The notes: generated from the sequence alone by a model not told the origin. A stretch of 64,000 nucleotides of DNA from Nocardioides sp. Root122 (GCF_001425025.1 NZ_LMDE01000001.1:292751-356750); one strand, 5' to 3'. Counted from the first letter of the stretch, positions 36,337-46,994 are shown. Program-made: numbers and translations.

Positions 36337-38364
36337 TCAGGAGACGTTCAGCGCGGTGTCGTCGACCACGAAGCTGGTCTGCAGCGACGAGTCCTCGGTC
36401 ATCGTGAAGCGGATGGTGACCGTCTTGCCCTTGTAGGCGGTGAGGCTGTGCGAGTACTGCGTGTAGGTCGAGTTGGTCCCGACGTTGGTGAAGGTGCGCA
36501 GCGTCGTCGCGGTCGAGCCGTCGACCACCTGCACCCGCATCCGGTCGTAGGCCGTCGAGCCGCTCTCCGAGGTGTCGGTCCGGATCCAGTACGACAGCGC
36601 GGCCGCGGTCGCACTGCTCGGGATCGTCACCGACTGGTTGATCGTCTCGGTGCTGCTGGAGCCGTTGCCGCCGAGCCAGAGCTTCCACGAACCGGTGCGG
36701 GCCGGGCGGCCGGTGTTGTTCGTGATCGGGCCCGAGGTGCCGGTCCACACGGTGGCGCCGGACTCGAAGCCCGGGTTGCCGAGGATGTTGCCGCCGGTCG
36801 GGGGCGGCGTGGTGGGCGGCGTGGTGGTGCCACCGCAGGTCGGGTCACCGGTCTGGGCCGGCACGTTGACCGCGTCCCAGGCGTTCTTCGTGGAGTTGAA
36901 GAGCGCGCAGGTCGAGTCGAGGTTCTTCGCCGAGGTGAGCGTCCACGTGCGGTACTTGAGGTAGTTCGACGACGACGTCTTCATCAGCATCGCGTTGTAC
37001 ATGATCTTCATGGCGTTCTGGACGCCCACGCCGCTGACGGAGGTGCCGTCGCACTTCGAGGTGCCACCGTTGGCGAGGAGGTACCACCAGTGGTCGCCGG
37101 GGCCGGCCGCCGCGTGGACCTCGCTGGTCGGGATCGAGCTGGTGTAGCAGGACGGGTCACCGACGTTGCCCGGGTTGGTCATGTCGCGGATCGGGCCCTG
37201 GCCGACGAGGTTGACCTCCTCGCCGATGGTGTAGTCGGCCGGGTCCGCCGGGTTGTTGGCGTAGAACTCGGTCGCGGTGCCGAAGGTGTCGGCGACGAAC
37301 TCCTGCGTGCCGCCGCCGGAGATGCCGCCGGGCGTCTTGTCGTCGATGCCGTGGCCGAACTCGTGGGCCACGACGTCCATGGCGCCGATCCACTCGTTGG
37401 TGCCCTGGCGGTGGCCGATCTGGACCTGGGTGCCGTCGTAGTAGGCGTTGACGTCGTTGAGGCCGACCCGGATCGGGACCCAGCCGCCCGACCCGTTCAT
37501 GCCGCTGCGGCCGAGCCAGTTGGCGAGCATGAGCCGCTCCTGCTCGGCGCTGTAGAACGCGTCGACGCAGCCCGTCTCCTTGTTGGTGGCGACCCCGTTG
37601 CCCCAGGCGTTGTCGGTGCCCGAGAAGGTCGTGTTGTTCGCGGCGTCCTGGCACTTCAAGGTGGTCGCGTTGGTGTTGGTCATCGAGTACGAGGAGCCCG
37701 AGCCCGACGTCGGGATGGTGACGTTGCCCTCCCAGGCGCCCGCACCGGTGCCGCGCGCGATCTGCTCGCGGGACTCCAGGACCTGGCCGGAGTCGGCGTC
37801 GACCCAGACCTTCTGCCACGAGACCTCGCCCTCGTCGGTGCCGCGCACCTCGACCTCGTAGGCGAGCTTGGTGCCGGCGTCGCGGTGCCAGATGACCAGC
37901 TCGGGCGTCGAGGCCTCGGCGCCCTGGTCGGCCAGTGCCTTGGCGGCGCTGGAGGCGTTGTCGGCGCTGATCTTCGGGGTGGTGCTGGCGATGCTGACCG
38001 GCGCCTCCTGGGCGACCGACGAGCCGACGACCTGGCCTTCTCCGTTGGCCAGGACGACGAAGTCGCCGCCGACCACGCGCAGGCCCTCGTGGGTCCGCTC
38101 GTAGGCCATGGAGTAGAGGTCGGAGACACCGGTGTAGGTGCCGGTGCGGACGAAGGCGTCCTGCGAAGCGCGCTCGAGCGCGTTTCCATGGCCCTTCACC
38201 CAGGCGCTGGCGGCCTGCTGGGCCTCGAGGCGGGGATTGCCCGCAGACGGGGCGGCGTCGGCCGGGGTGGCGGTCGGTGCCAGGAACGACGCAGCGACCG
38301 CTGTCGCTGCGATACCGGCCAGGGCGGCCAGTCGAGTTGTCTTCACTTGGGGTATTCCAATCAT
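36337..38364 (-). CDS. Secreted thermolysin-like M4 metallopeptidase with C-terminal accessory domain
   Basis: A 675-aa prepro-protein. A signal peptide is followed by an FTP-type propeptide (GLRVVGGDFVVLANGEGQVVG; KVWVDADSGQVLESRE) and a catalytic domain with VVAHEFGHGID and the downstream GGTQEFVADTFG Glu ligand. CAAANN-like cysteines and DHWWYLLANGG also fit. It ends in a TTTPPTTPPP linker and the same 145-residue domain as the neighbouring aminopeptidase. Start ATG 38364; GTG 38346 (VKTTRLAALAGI) would give a more typical basic signal-peptide start. Likely an extracellular neutral protease working with the M28 enzyme. Confidence 0.92.
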   Translation of the reverse strand: MIGIPQVKTTRLAALAGIAATAVAASFLAPTATPADAAPSAGNPRLEAQQAASAWVKGHGNALERASQDAFVRTGTYTGVSDLYSMAYERTHEGLRVVGGDFVVLANGEGQVVGSSVAQEAPVSIASTTPKISADNASSAAKALADQGAEASTPELVIWHRDAGTKLAYEVEVRGTDEGEVSWQKVWVDADSGQVLESREQIARGTGAGAWEGNVTIPTSGSGSSYSMTNTNATTLKCQDAANNTTFSGTDNAWGNGVATNKETGCVDAFYSAEQERLMLANWLGRSGMNGSGGWVPIRVGLNDVNAYYDGTQVQIGHRQGTNEWIGAMDVVAHEFGHGIDDKTPGGISGGGTQEFVADTFGTATEFYANNPADPADYTIGEEVNLVGQGPIRDMTNPGNVGDPSCYTSSIPTSEVHAAAGPGDHWWYLLANGGTSKCDGTSVSGVGVQNAMKIMYNAMLMKTSSSNYLKYRTWTLTSAKNLDSTCALFNSTKNAWDAVNVPAQTGDPTCGGTTTPPTTPPPTGGNILGNPGFESGATVWTGTSGPITNNTGRPARTGSWKLWLGGNGSSSTETINQSVTIPSSATAAALSYWIRTDTSESGSTAYDRMRVQVVDGSTATTLRTFTNVGTNSTYTQYSHSLTAYKGKTVTIRFTMTEDSSLQTSFVVDDTALNVS

Positions 38365-38458
38365 GAGTTCGGTGCCCGAGAGCCCGAGGATGGATTGGGT
38401 GACGCGGACCACTGCACAAACTCGCAATCGGCGCGGGGTGGGTCAATCACCCTTCGAC

Positions 38459-38487
38459 TGCAGGTTCGTGCAACGCGAGAACCTGCA
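38459..38487 (-). terminator. Hairpin behind the SGNH hydrolase gene
   Basis: TGCAGGTTC and GAACCTGCA form a 9-bp stem with an 11-nt loop. It lies about 75 nt downstream of the SGNH stop at 38560 and upstream of the M4 start, so it may terminate the former. The rest of the 195-bp gap shows no ORF. Confidence 0.45.
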
Positions 38488-38559
38488 CGTCCTGAACGCG
38501 GATCCGGCGATTTGTCCGATAATCGGTACGGCGCGGGATTCCGTTGCGTGGGAGCGGTT

Positions 38560-39270
38560 TCAGCGCGCGAGTACGACGGGACGGCGCGGCGAAACCGCTG
38601 CGATCCGCTCGGCCACGGTGCGGCCGAACTCCTCGTGGCCGCCCTCGGTGAGGTGCAGCCGGTCGTCGAGGTAGTCGAGGTCCAGGTCGCTGGTCTGGAC
38701 GTACGGCACGCCGTACTGCTCGCTCAGCGAGGCGAGGAGGCCGTCGACGCGTGGCACGGCGCCGGCCCGGACGGGGGCGGCGGCCGGTCCCACGACGACG
38801 ACCCGCTGGCCGGCGAGGTCGGCCATCAGGTCGCGGAACCCGCGGTCGATCGCGGCCGCCGGCTGGTCGTAGTCGTTGAGGCCGCCCTCGACGACCACCA
38901 GCGCCGGACGTACGTCGAGCGCGGTGGGCGCGCGGTCGTGGAAGGACACCCGCCCGCAGGTGCTCGCGCGGGCGCTGAAGCCCGACCCGGAGAAGCCGGC
39001 GACGTGCACCTCGCCGGCGAGCCGGGACGCCCACGACCGGCCCAGGTCGTCCTGGCCGAGGCCGACCGACCACGAGTCGCCGATGACCAGCGTCCGAGGG
39101 CCCTCGCCGGTGACGATGGTCGCGCGGTCGCGCGCGTCCACGCGGTGCTGCTGGCACCGGGCCGGGCCCGCGCCCGCGCGGCCGGCGACGTAGAACGCCA
39201 TCAGGGCAGCGAGCAGCACGACGACGGCCGAGGCGCCGACGACCCGACGCAGGTTCCCCCGATGGAGCAC
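38560..39270 (-). CDS. Membrane-anchored SGNH/GDSL hydrolase
   Basis: A 236-aa protein. One N-terminal membrane helix (VVGASAVVVLLAALMAFYVA) is followed by an SGNH hydrolase domain: VIGDSWSVG (nucleophile Ser), SGSGFSARA (Gly block), EGGLNDYDQPA (Asn block) and DDRLHLTEGGHEEFG (Asp-His). It is probably an extracytoplasmic esterase acting on cell-envelope or exogenous acyl esters. The GTG at 39270 is the only start near the hydrophobic segment. Confidence 0.85.
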   Translation of the reverse strand: MLHRGNLRRVVGASAVVVLLAALMAFYVAGRAGAGPARCQQHRVDARDRATIVTGEGPRTLVIGDSWSVGLGQDDLGRSWASRLAGEVHVAGFSGSGFSARASTCGRVSFHDRAPTALDVRPALVVVEGGLNDYDQPAAAIDRGFRDLMADLAGQRVVVVGPAAAPVRAGAVPRVDGLLASLSEQYGVPYVQTSDLDLDYLDDRLHLTEGGHEEFGRTVAERIAAVSPRRPVVLAR

Positions 39271-39429
39271 GTGGGCAAGTGTGCGGCCTCGGTGGCGGGA
39301 TACGCAGGGGAACAACCCTGAGATTTGCCCTGATTTCGGGTGATTCCGCCCACCAGGGGTCGGGCTGCCACTCCTGCGGCCCCCGATATCCGGCGGCGGG
39401 CACAGCCGCTGGCGCCCTACGCTGCGCGC

Positions 39430-40215
39430 ATGACGGACGAGCTGCTGCAGGCGTACGACGACCAGCTCCGGCGGGAAGGCGAGGTCGGCACCGCCGACGA
39501 GCTCGTGCTGCACGGGCCGCTGATGTGGGCGGTCTTCGACCACGGCGGCTTCGTCACCTACCGCGACCTCGCCGGCACCGAGGGGGAGGCTCTCGACGTG
39601 CTGATCGAGGAGACCGTCGCCCACTACCGCGACGACACCACCGTTGCCTCGTTCGAGTGGAAGTCGCGCGGCCACGACCTGCCGGCCGACCTCGGGGACC
39701 GGCTCGTCGCGCACGGCTTCGAGGCCGAGCCCGTCGAGACGGTGATGATCGGGGAGGCCTCGCTGCTCGCGGGCGACGTACCGCTGCCGGAGGGAGTCGT
39801 CGTACGCCGCGTGGGTGAGGGCGGCGACCTCCGCGACGACGTCACCCGGATGCTCGCCGCCCAGGAGTCGGTCTTCGGCGGCGGTCGCGGCCCCTCGGTC
39901 GACAGCGCCCTGGCCGAGCTGGCCGGCGGCGACTCGGAGTCCTGGATCGCCGAGGTCGACGGGCAGGTCGTCTGCGGCGGCCGGCTCACCGTCGTGCCGG
40001 GCACCGACTTCGCCGGCATCTGGGGCGGCTCCACGCTGCCGGAGTTCCGCGGCCGCGGCATCTACCGCGCCCTCGTCGCGGCCCGCGCCCGCTCGGCGGT
40101 CGAGCGCGGGGTGCGCTACCTCCACTCCGACTGCAGCGACATGTCGCGCCCGATCCTCGAGCGCTCCGGGCTCCGCGCGGTCACCACCACGACGCCGTAC
40201 GTCTGGACCCGCTGA
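39430..40215 (+). CDS. GNAT-family acetyltransferase
   Basis: A 261-aa protein. The C-terminal half holds the GNAT core: VVCGGRLTVVPGTDFAGIWGG (beta4) and LPEFRGRGIYRALVAARA (the R-G-x-G-x acetyl-CoA loop). The N-terminal 110 residues form a separate domain of unknown role. The last strands end LHSDCSDMSRPILERSGL. The substrate is unknown. Divergent from the SGNH gene. Confidence 0.85.
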   Translation: MTDELLQAYDDQLRREGEVGTADELVLHGPLMWAVFDHGGFVTYRDLAGTEGEALDVLIEETVAHYRDDTTVASFEWKSRGHDLPADLGDRLVAHGFEAEPVETVMIGEASLLAGDVPLPEGVVVRRVGEGGDLRDDVTRMLAAQESVFGGGRGPSVDSALAELAGGDSESWIAEVDGQVVCGGRLTVVPGTDFAGIWGGSTLPEFRGRGIYRALVAARARSAVERGVRYLHSDCSDMSRPILERSGLRAVTTTTPYVWTR

Positions 40216-40309
40216 CCGCGGGCACCCTCGGGCCCGGATCGCGACCCGAAAATTGTTCGCCGGATCGGGAACACCCGGCTGCGTCCTGCGTTGAACTGGG
40301 TGATGAGAG

Positions 40310-40328
40310 TTGAGTCCGATCGACTCAA
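40310..40328. promoter_or_regulatory. HAIR element, HspR operator of the dnaK operon
   Basis: TTGAGT-N7-ACTCAA, flanked by G and C, agrees with the HspR-associated inverted repeat (CTTGAGT-N7-ACTCAAG) apart from its outermost pair. It lies 125 bp before dnaK, and hspR itself is the fourth gene of the operon. Negative autoregulation by HspR with DnaK as corepressor is established in Streptomyces and mycobacteria. Confidence 0.85.
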
Positions 40329-40453
40329 CAGTTTTGCCAGGCCGGACGTGACACGTCAGGATGGTGGTCATCGGGGGCGGTCCCGCACCGGGAGCGCCCC
40401 AGCCCCAGACATCGATCCCGGACCCACCGGGACGCAGCAGGAGGTAGACACAC

Positions 40454-42327
<1,874 letters not shown>

Positions 42328-42331
<4 letters not shown>

Positions 42332-43038
42332 CCGATCGCCCGGCCGAGCCCATGCCGGGCGCCGAGCCGAGCAACCCGCAGGAGGGGGAGCCCACCGTGG
42401 CTCCCTCTCCCGGGGGCACGGAGGGCTCTCGGAAGAGCGAGCCCTCCGGCTTCGGTGACGCTGCCGGCGAGATGGCCAACGAGACCGAGGTGGAGGCCCA
42501 GGTCGGTGGCGACCACGTCGCCGGCAACGACCCCGGCACCGCCGAGGAGCAGGGCGGCGACGAGTCCTCAGGCCAGGGCGACGAGGACACCGAGGTCGAC
42601 GAGCTCGCGCAGATGAAGGCCTCGCTCGCCGACCTGACCAACGACCTCCAGCGCCTGTCCGCCGAGTACGCCAACTACCGCAGGCGGGTCGACCGCGAGC
42701 GGCAGCTGGTGGCCGAGAACGCCGCCTACAAGGCGCTGACCCCGGTCATCGAGGTGCTCGACACGATCGACCGGGCCAGGGAGCACGGCGAGCTCGAGGG
42801 CGGCTTCAAGACCGTGGCCGAGCAGCTCGAGCGGGTCGTGGCGACGGCCGGGCTGGTCCGCTTCGGCGAGCCCGGCGACGCCTTCGACCCGACGTTCCAC
42901 GAGGCGCTGAGCCACCTGGGCGCCGACCCGGAGGTGCAGGTGACCACGGTCAAGCACGTCGCCAAGGCGGGCTACCGCCTCGGCGAGCGCGTCGTACGCG
43001 CCTCGCAGGTGCTCGTGGTCGACCCGGTCGAGGGCTGA
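42328..43038 (+). CDS. grpE: Nucleotide exchange factor GrpE
   Basis: A 236-aa protein. A disordered acidic N-terminus of about 90 residues precedes the coiled coil and the GrpE head: [32 protein letters not shown] and [18 protein letters not shown]. It releases ADP from DnaK. Starts at GTG 42328 overlapping the dnaK stop. Confidence 0.96.
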
Positions 43039-43094
43039 GCGCGACCACCCCGTGAGGCAGACGATCCAGCCGGTGACGGAGAGGAGGTTCATCC

Positions 43095-44270
43095 ATGGCT
43101 GACAACGAAGGTTTCCGCAACGACTGGGCGACCAAGGACTTCTACCAGGTCCTCGGCGTGGCCAAGGACGCGAGCGCGGCCGACATCAAGAAGGCCTACC
43201 GCAAGCTGGCCCGGGAGAACCACCCCGACTCCAACCCCGGCAACGACGCCAAGCACGAGAAGTTCAAGGCGGTCGCCGAGGCCTACGACGTCGTGGGTGA
43301 CGAGGCCAAGCGCGCCAAGTACGACGAGTTCCGCTCGCTGCAGGCGCGGGGCGGCTTCGGACCCGGCATGGGCGGGGGCGGCTTCGGCGGCGGTGGCGGC
43401 GGCTTCAACCTCGACGACCTGCTGCGCGACCGCGGCGCGGCCGGCGGCGGACTCGGCGACATGTTCGGCGACCTCTTCGGCGGGGGCCAGCGGGGTCGGT
43501 CGCAGCAGGCCCGCGCCCGCCGGGGCGCGGACGTCGAGAGCACCGCGACCATCGGCTTCACCGATGCGCTCGACGGCGTGACCGTGTCGCTGCGGCTGAC
43601 GTCGGACTCTGCCTGCCCGACCTGCCACGGCACCGGCGGCAAGCCCGGCACCCGCCCGCACGTCTGTCCCGAGTGCGACGGCGCCGGCTTCGTCGTCGCC
43701 GGCACCGGCGGCGCCTTCTCGATCAACGAGACCTGCCCGTCCTGCGGTGGGCGCCAGCTGGTCTACGACGAGGCCTGCCCGACCTGCCACGGCAGCGGCC
43801 GCGGCACGTCCTCGCGCACCATCCAGGCGCGGATCCCGGCAGGGGTGAAGGACGGGGCGAAGATCCGGCTCAAGGGCAAGGGTGGCGCAGGTGAGAACGG
43901 CGGTCCGCCCGGCGACCTGTTCGTCACCGTCAAGGTGACCCCGCACCGCCTCTTCGGGCGCAAGGGCGACAACCTCACCCTCGACGTGCCGGTCTCCTTC
44001 GACGAGGCGGCGCTCGGCGGCGAGGTCAAGATCCCGACGCTCGGCGGCGCACCCGTCACCCTCAAGCTGCCCGCTGGCACGCCCAACGGGCGCACCTTCC
44101 GGGTGCGCGGCAAGGGCGCGGCCCGGCGCGACGGCACGAAGGGCGACCTGCTCGCCACCATCGAGGTGCAGGTGCCGGCCACGCTCGACCCGACCGCCAA
44201 GGAGGCCCTCGAGGCCTATCGTGCGGCCATGGCCGGCAAGCCCCTCCGCAGCGGGCTCTTCGAAGCATGA
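43095..44270 (+). CDS. dnaJ: Co-chaperone DnaJ (Hsp40)
   Basis: A 391-aa protein. J domain at residues 16-80 with the HPD motif ([10 protein letters not shown]), a Gly/Phe-rich linker, then a zinc-binding domain with [24 protein letters not shown] and CPTCHGSG; the third repeat lacks the usual final G-x-G. C-terminal substrate domains follow. It stimulates DnaK ATPase and delivers clients. The stop overlaps hspR (ATGA). Confidence 0.97.
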   Translation: MADNEGFRNDWATKDFYQVLGVAKDASAADIKKAYRKLARENHPDSNPGNDAKHEKFKAVAEAYDVVGDEAKRAKYDEFRSLQARGGFGPGMGGGGFGGGGGGFNLDDLLRDRGAAGGGLGDMFGDLFGGGQRGRSQQARARRGADVESTATIGFTDALDGVTVSLRLTSDSACPTCHGTGGKPGTRPHVCPECDGAGFVVAGTGGAFSINETCPSCGGRQLVYDEACPTCHGSGRGTSSRTIQARIPAGVKDGAKIRLKGKGGAGENGGPPGDLFVTVKVTPHRLFGRKGDNLTLDVPVSFDEAALGGEVKIPTLGGAPVTLKLPAGTPNGRTFRVRGKGAARRDGTKGDLLATIEVQVPATLDPTAKEALEAYRAAMAGKPLRSGLFEA

Positions 44271-44683
44271 GCAGCCCGTTCGGCTCCCCGTCGCCCGACG
44301 CCGCCGTCTACGTCATCAGCGTGGCGGCCGAGCTGACGGGGCTGCACCCGCAGACCCTCCGCGCCTACGAGCGGATGGGGCTGATCGCGCCGGGTCGCAC
44401 GGGCGGCGGCGGTCGCCGCTACTCCCACCGCGACCTCGAACGGCTGCGCGAGATCGCCGACCTCACCAGCGCCGGCATCGGCATCGAGGGCGTCCGCCGC
44501 ATCATGGAGCTCGAGCACCAGATCGACGCGCTGCGCGCGCGCAACGAGGAGCTCGTCGCCGAGCTCGACGCCGTACGCCGCGGGCTCGCCGCCCGCGCGG
44601 CCGCGAGCCAGCCGGCCAACAAGCTCCCGGTCCTCCACCAGGCCGCCGGCCAGTCCCTGGTCGTCTGGCGCAGGAACCGCTGA
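44267..44683 (+). CDS. hspR: MerR-family heat-shock repressor HspR
   Basis: A 138-aa protein. The winged helix [27 protein letters not shown] and the wing [20 protein letters not shown] are the HspR form of MerR; a coiled coil follows. It represses this operon through the HAIR element at 40310-40328, with DnaK as corepressor by family knowledge. Coupled to dnaJ. Confidence 0.95.
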   Translation: MSSPFGSPSPDAAVYVISVAAELTGLHPQTLRAYERMGLIAPGRTGGGGRRYSHRDLERLREIADLTSAGIGIEGVRRIMELEHQIDALRARNEELVAELDAVRRGLAARAAASQPANKLPVLHQAAGQSLVVWRRNR

Positions 44684-44684
44684 C

Positions 44685-45152
44685 GTGCCACGCCTCGACC
44701 GCGCCACCACCGACGTCCCCGCGACGCCGGCAGAGGTCTACGCCGCCTTCGTCGACGCCGACGCACTCGCCGAGTGGCTGCCGCCGGACGGCATGCGCGG
44801 CGAGCTGTCCGACGCGCGGCTGCGCGAGGGCGGCGGCTTCACGATGACGCTGCACTACCCCGACGGAGCGGGCGGGCACGGCAAGACGACCGACGACAGC
44901 GACGTCTCCCGGGTCGCGATCGACGAGCTGGTCGAGGGCGAGCGGGTCGTCTGGGGCGTCGAGTTCGACTCCGACGACCCCGACAACGCCGGCCGGATGA
45001 CGATGACGTGGACCTTCTCGGCCAACGACGCGGGCGGGACACGGGTCGCGATCGACGCGACCGACGTCCCTCCCGGCATCGACGCCGACGCCCACCAGCA
45101 GGGGCTCGAGGCGTCGCTGGCCAACCTCGCGGCGCGTTTCCCGGCCTCGTAG
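44685..45152 (+). CDS. SRPBCC/AHSA1-like protein
   Basis: A 155-aa protein starting at GTG 44685, one base past the hspR stop. The pattern VPATPAEVYAAFVDADALAEWLPPDGM, GGGFTMTLHY, VEFDSDDPDNAGRMTMTWTF and a final long helix (AHQQGLEASLANLAARF) is that of the AHSA1/START-like fold. Eukaryotic Aha1 is an Hsp90 co-chaperone, but bacterial members are diverse. Its position in the dnaK operon is suggestive, not proof, of a chaperone link. Confidence 0.85.
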   Translation: MPRLDRATTDVPATPAEVYAAFVDADALAEWLPPDGMRGELSDARLREGGGFTMTLHYPDGAGGHGKTTDDSDVSRVAIDELVEGERVVWGVEFDSDDPDNAGRMTMTWTFSANDAGGTRVAIDATDVPPGIDADAHQQGLEASLANLAARFPAS

Positions 45153-45191
45153 TCCACCCCGGCCGTCGGCCGGTCCGGCTACTCTGCCCGC

Positions 45192-45362
45192 GTGCGGCAG
45201 CGCGATCTCGAGACGGCGGACCGGTGCGCGTCACCGGTTTGCCTCTCCGGGGCTACCCCGGGGACCACCGGTACGTCCGGGCACGGCACCGCGCGCGACT
45301 CGCTGCGCTCCGCTGCAGGTCATCGCGCGCACGACGGGACAGGTCGGGCCGCGCTGCCGCAC
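45192..45362 (+). ncRNA. Candidate retron msr-msd non-coding RNA
   Basis: This 171-nt segment ends 17 nt before the reverse transcriptase ATG. GTGCGGCAGCGCG at 45192-45204 and its exact reverse complement at 45350-45362 form a perfect 13-bp closing stem, the position and role of retron a1/a2. Inside are a 7-bp hairpin at 45220-45238 (ACCGGTG/CACCGGT, 5-nt loop), a 6-bp stem extendable to 9 at 45244-45264 (CCGGGG/CCCCGG, CTA loop) and a larger hairpin with GCGCGCGA (45291-45298) pairing TCGCGCGC (45323-45330). The first two would be msr stems and the last the msd template. A conserved priming G could not be fixed by eye. Confidence 0.7.
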
Positions 45363-45379
45363 CCGAGCCGCTGGTCCTG

Positions 45380-46690
45380 ATGCGCGACGACCTCGCGCGG
45401 GCCCTCGCTGCCGCCTTCCTCGCCGGCGACTGGACCCACGAGGGTCTCGTCGAGAGCGGCGTCCCGGTCCTGGGCCGCCGGCCACGGTGGCTGCCGCCGC
45501 TCGCCCGCCAGGTGCTCGCCCTCTACCCGCGGGCACCGGCCGACCGGCCGCGGGAGCTGGCCGCCAACCTCGCCTCACGCCCGGCGGCCGCCAAGGCCCG
45601 GATCGCCGGCCCCGTCCTCCGGCCCGTCGCCGAGACGCGCATGCTCACCAACCGGTGGCGGCTGCCCGTGCTCGACGACCTCGGCGACGTCGCTGGGCTG
45701 CTGCGCCTCGAGCCCGGCGAGCTGGAGTGGTTCGCCGACCCCCGCCACCTGGCGCGCACCGCCTCCGACGTGCCGCTCCAGCACTACCGGGTCAGCCACC
45801 GCGTCGCGGCCAGCGGCGCGATCCGGGTCCTCGAGGCGCCCAAGCCGCGGCTCAAGGCCGTCCAGCGACAGCTGCTCCACGACGTCGCGGCGCTCGTCCC
45901 GCCGCACGACGCTGCCCGTGGCTTCCGTCCCGGCGGCTCCGTGCGGTCCTACGCCGCCCCGCACGCCGACCGGCCCGTCGTGCTCCGGCTCGACCTCGAG
46001 GCGTTCTTCGCCAGCGTCACCGTGTCGCGGGTCTACGGCATCTGGCGCACCGCCGGCTACCCCGAGGCCGTCGCCCACTGCCTCGCCGGCCTGGTGACCA
46101 GCGTCCTGCCGCTCTCCCAGTGGCGCGCCGTCCCGGCCCCCGCGGACGACGGGCTGCTCGACGCGCACTGGCGCCTCGGCCGCCGGCTCGCTGCGCCGCA
46201 CCTGCCGCAGGGGGCGCCCACCTCGCCCGCCATGGCCAACCTGGCGGCCTACCGTCTCGACGTGCGGCTCACCGCGCTGGCCCGCTCGTGGGGTGGGCGC
46301 TACACGAGGTACGCCGACGACCTGGCGTTCTCCGGCGACCGGGGCTGGGGCACCGGCACCTCGCGGCTGCTCGACGCGGTCGAGCTGATCGTGCGCGACG
46401 AGGGCTTCCGGCTCAACGCCCGCAAGACCGGCGTCATGCCGCACGCCGGCCGGCAGACCCTCGGCGGCCTCGTGGTCAACGAGCGGCCGAAGGTCGCCCG
46501 CCGGGAGGTCGACGTGCTGAAGGCGATCCTGCACAACTGCGCGCGCTTCGGACCGAGCTCCCAGAACCGCGACGACGTGCCCGCCTTCGAGGAGCACCTC
46601 CGCGGCCGGATCGGCTGGGTGGCCCAGCACGACCCGGTCCGCGGGGCCCGGCTCCAGGCCGTGCACGACACGATCGACTGGAGCCGGTGA
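45380..46690 (+). CDS. Retron-type reverse transcriptase
   Basis: A 436-aa RNA-directed DNA polymerase. RT motifs in order: IRVLEAPKPRLKAVQRQLL (149-167), GFRPGGSVRSYAAPH (181-195; YAAPH at the retron NAxxH position), LRLDLEAFFASV (203-213, first catalytic Asp D205), HLPQGAPTSPAMANLA (274-289), RYTRYADDLAFSGD (307-320, catalytic DD), LNARKTGVM, and TLGGLVVN (360-367, the retron VTGLVVN region). The N-terminal 135 residues carry LRLEPGELEWFADPRHL, an extension I associate with myxobacterial Mx162-type retron RTs. There is no fused effector domain. The ATG at 45380 lacks a clear ribosome site. It probably reverse transcribes the adjacent candidate RNA into msDNA. Confidence 0.9.
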   Translation: MRDDLARALAAAFLAGDWTHEGLVESGVPVLGRRPRWLPPLARQVLALYPRAPADRPRELAANLASRPAAAKARIAGPVLRPVAETRMLTNRWRLPVLDDLGDVAGLLRLEPGELEWFADPRHLARTASDVPLQHYRVSHRVAASGAIRVLEAPKPRLKAVQRQLLHDVAALVPPHDAARGFRPGGSVRSYAAPHADRPVVLRLDLEAFFASVTVSRVYGIWRTAGYPEAVAHCLAGLVTSVLPLSQWRAVPAPADDGLLDAHWRLGRRLAAPHLPQGAPTSPAMANLAAYRLDVRLTALARSWGGRYTRYADDLAFSGDRGWGTGTSRLLDAVELIVRDEGFRLNARKTGVMPHAGRQTLGGLVVNERPKVARREVDVLKAILHNCARFGPSSQNRDDVPAFEEHLRGRIGWVAQHDPVRGARLQAVHDTIDWSR

Positions 46691-46748
46691 GCGCCCCCTT
46701 CGACAGCTGTGTCGGTGCGAACGCGTAGGTTCATCGCGTGAGTGAGCG

Positions 46749-46994
46749 ATGAGCAAGATGGACAACCTGCGGGCGATGCGCGAGGCCCGCTACGCCGAGG
46801 CACAGAAGCGGTCGGCAGCCGCCCCGGCCAAGCCGGCAGTCAAGGCGCCCGTGGCCCCGCCGGCCGCGACGACGAAGAAGGCCTCGCCCGAGCCCGCGGC
46901 CGCGACCGAGGAGCTGTGCGGTCACCGCAACATGAGCGGTCGCACCTGCACGCGCGAGAGCGGCCACGCCGCCAAGAGCCACCGCTACTCCTGA
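46749..46994 (+). CDS. 81-aa protein with C-terminal Cys/His zinc-knuckle-like motif
   Basis: The N-terminal half is basic and helical (DNLRAMREARYAEAQKRS), then comes an Ala/Pro/Lys-rich linker, then ELCGHRNMSGRTCTRESGHA with Cys and His spaced as possible zinc ligands, ending KSHRYS. The tail reads like a conserved module, but the family is unnamed to me. It follows the reverse transcriptase by 58 bp on the same strand and could be its partner, or an unrelated housekeeping protein. The 3' end overlaps the convergent acyltransferase by 10 nt. Confidence 0.6.
   Translation: MSKMDNLRAMREARYAEAQKRSAAAPAKPAVKAPVAPPAATTKKASPEPAAATEELCGHRNMSGRTCTRESGHAAKSHRYS

Noticed and set aside
36136..39321. 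Open frame of more than 1000 codons antisense to the M28 and M4 peptidase genes
   Set aside because: Its composition is that of the complement of real genes at high G+C; the opposite strand has complete peptidases with catalytic motifs and signal peptides.
45380..46690. Group II intron or diversity-generating retroelement RT
   Set aside because: No maturase or HNH domain, no template/variable repeat pair seen within several kb, and motifs fit retron RTs better.
46691..46748. Promoter for the 81-aa protein using TTCGAC and TAGGTT
   Set aside because: The spacing between the two hexamers is about 21 bp, too long for a normal sigma-70-type promoter.
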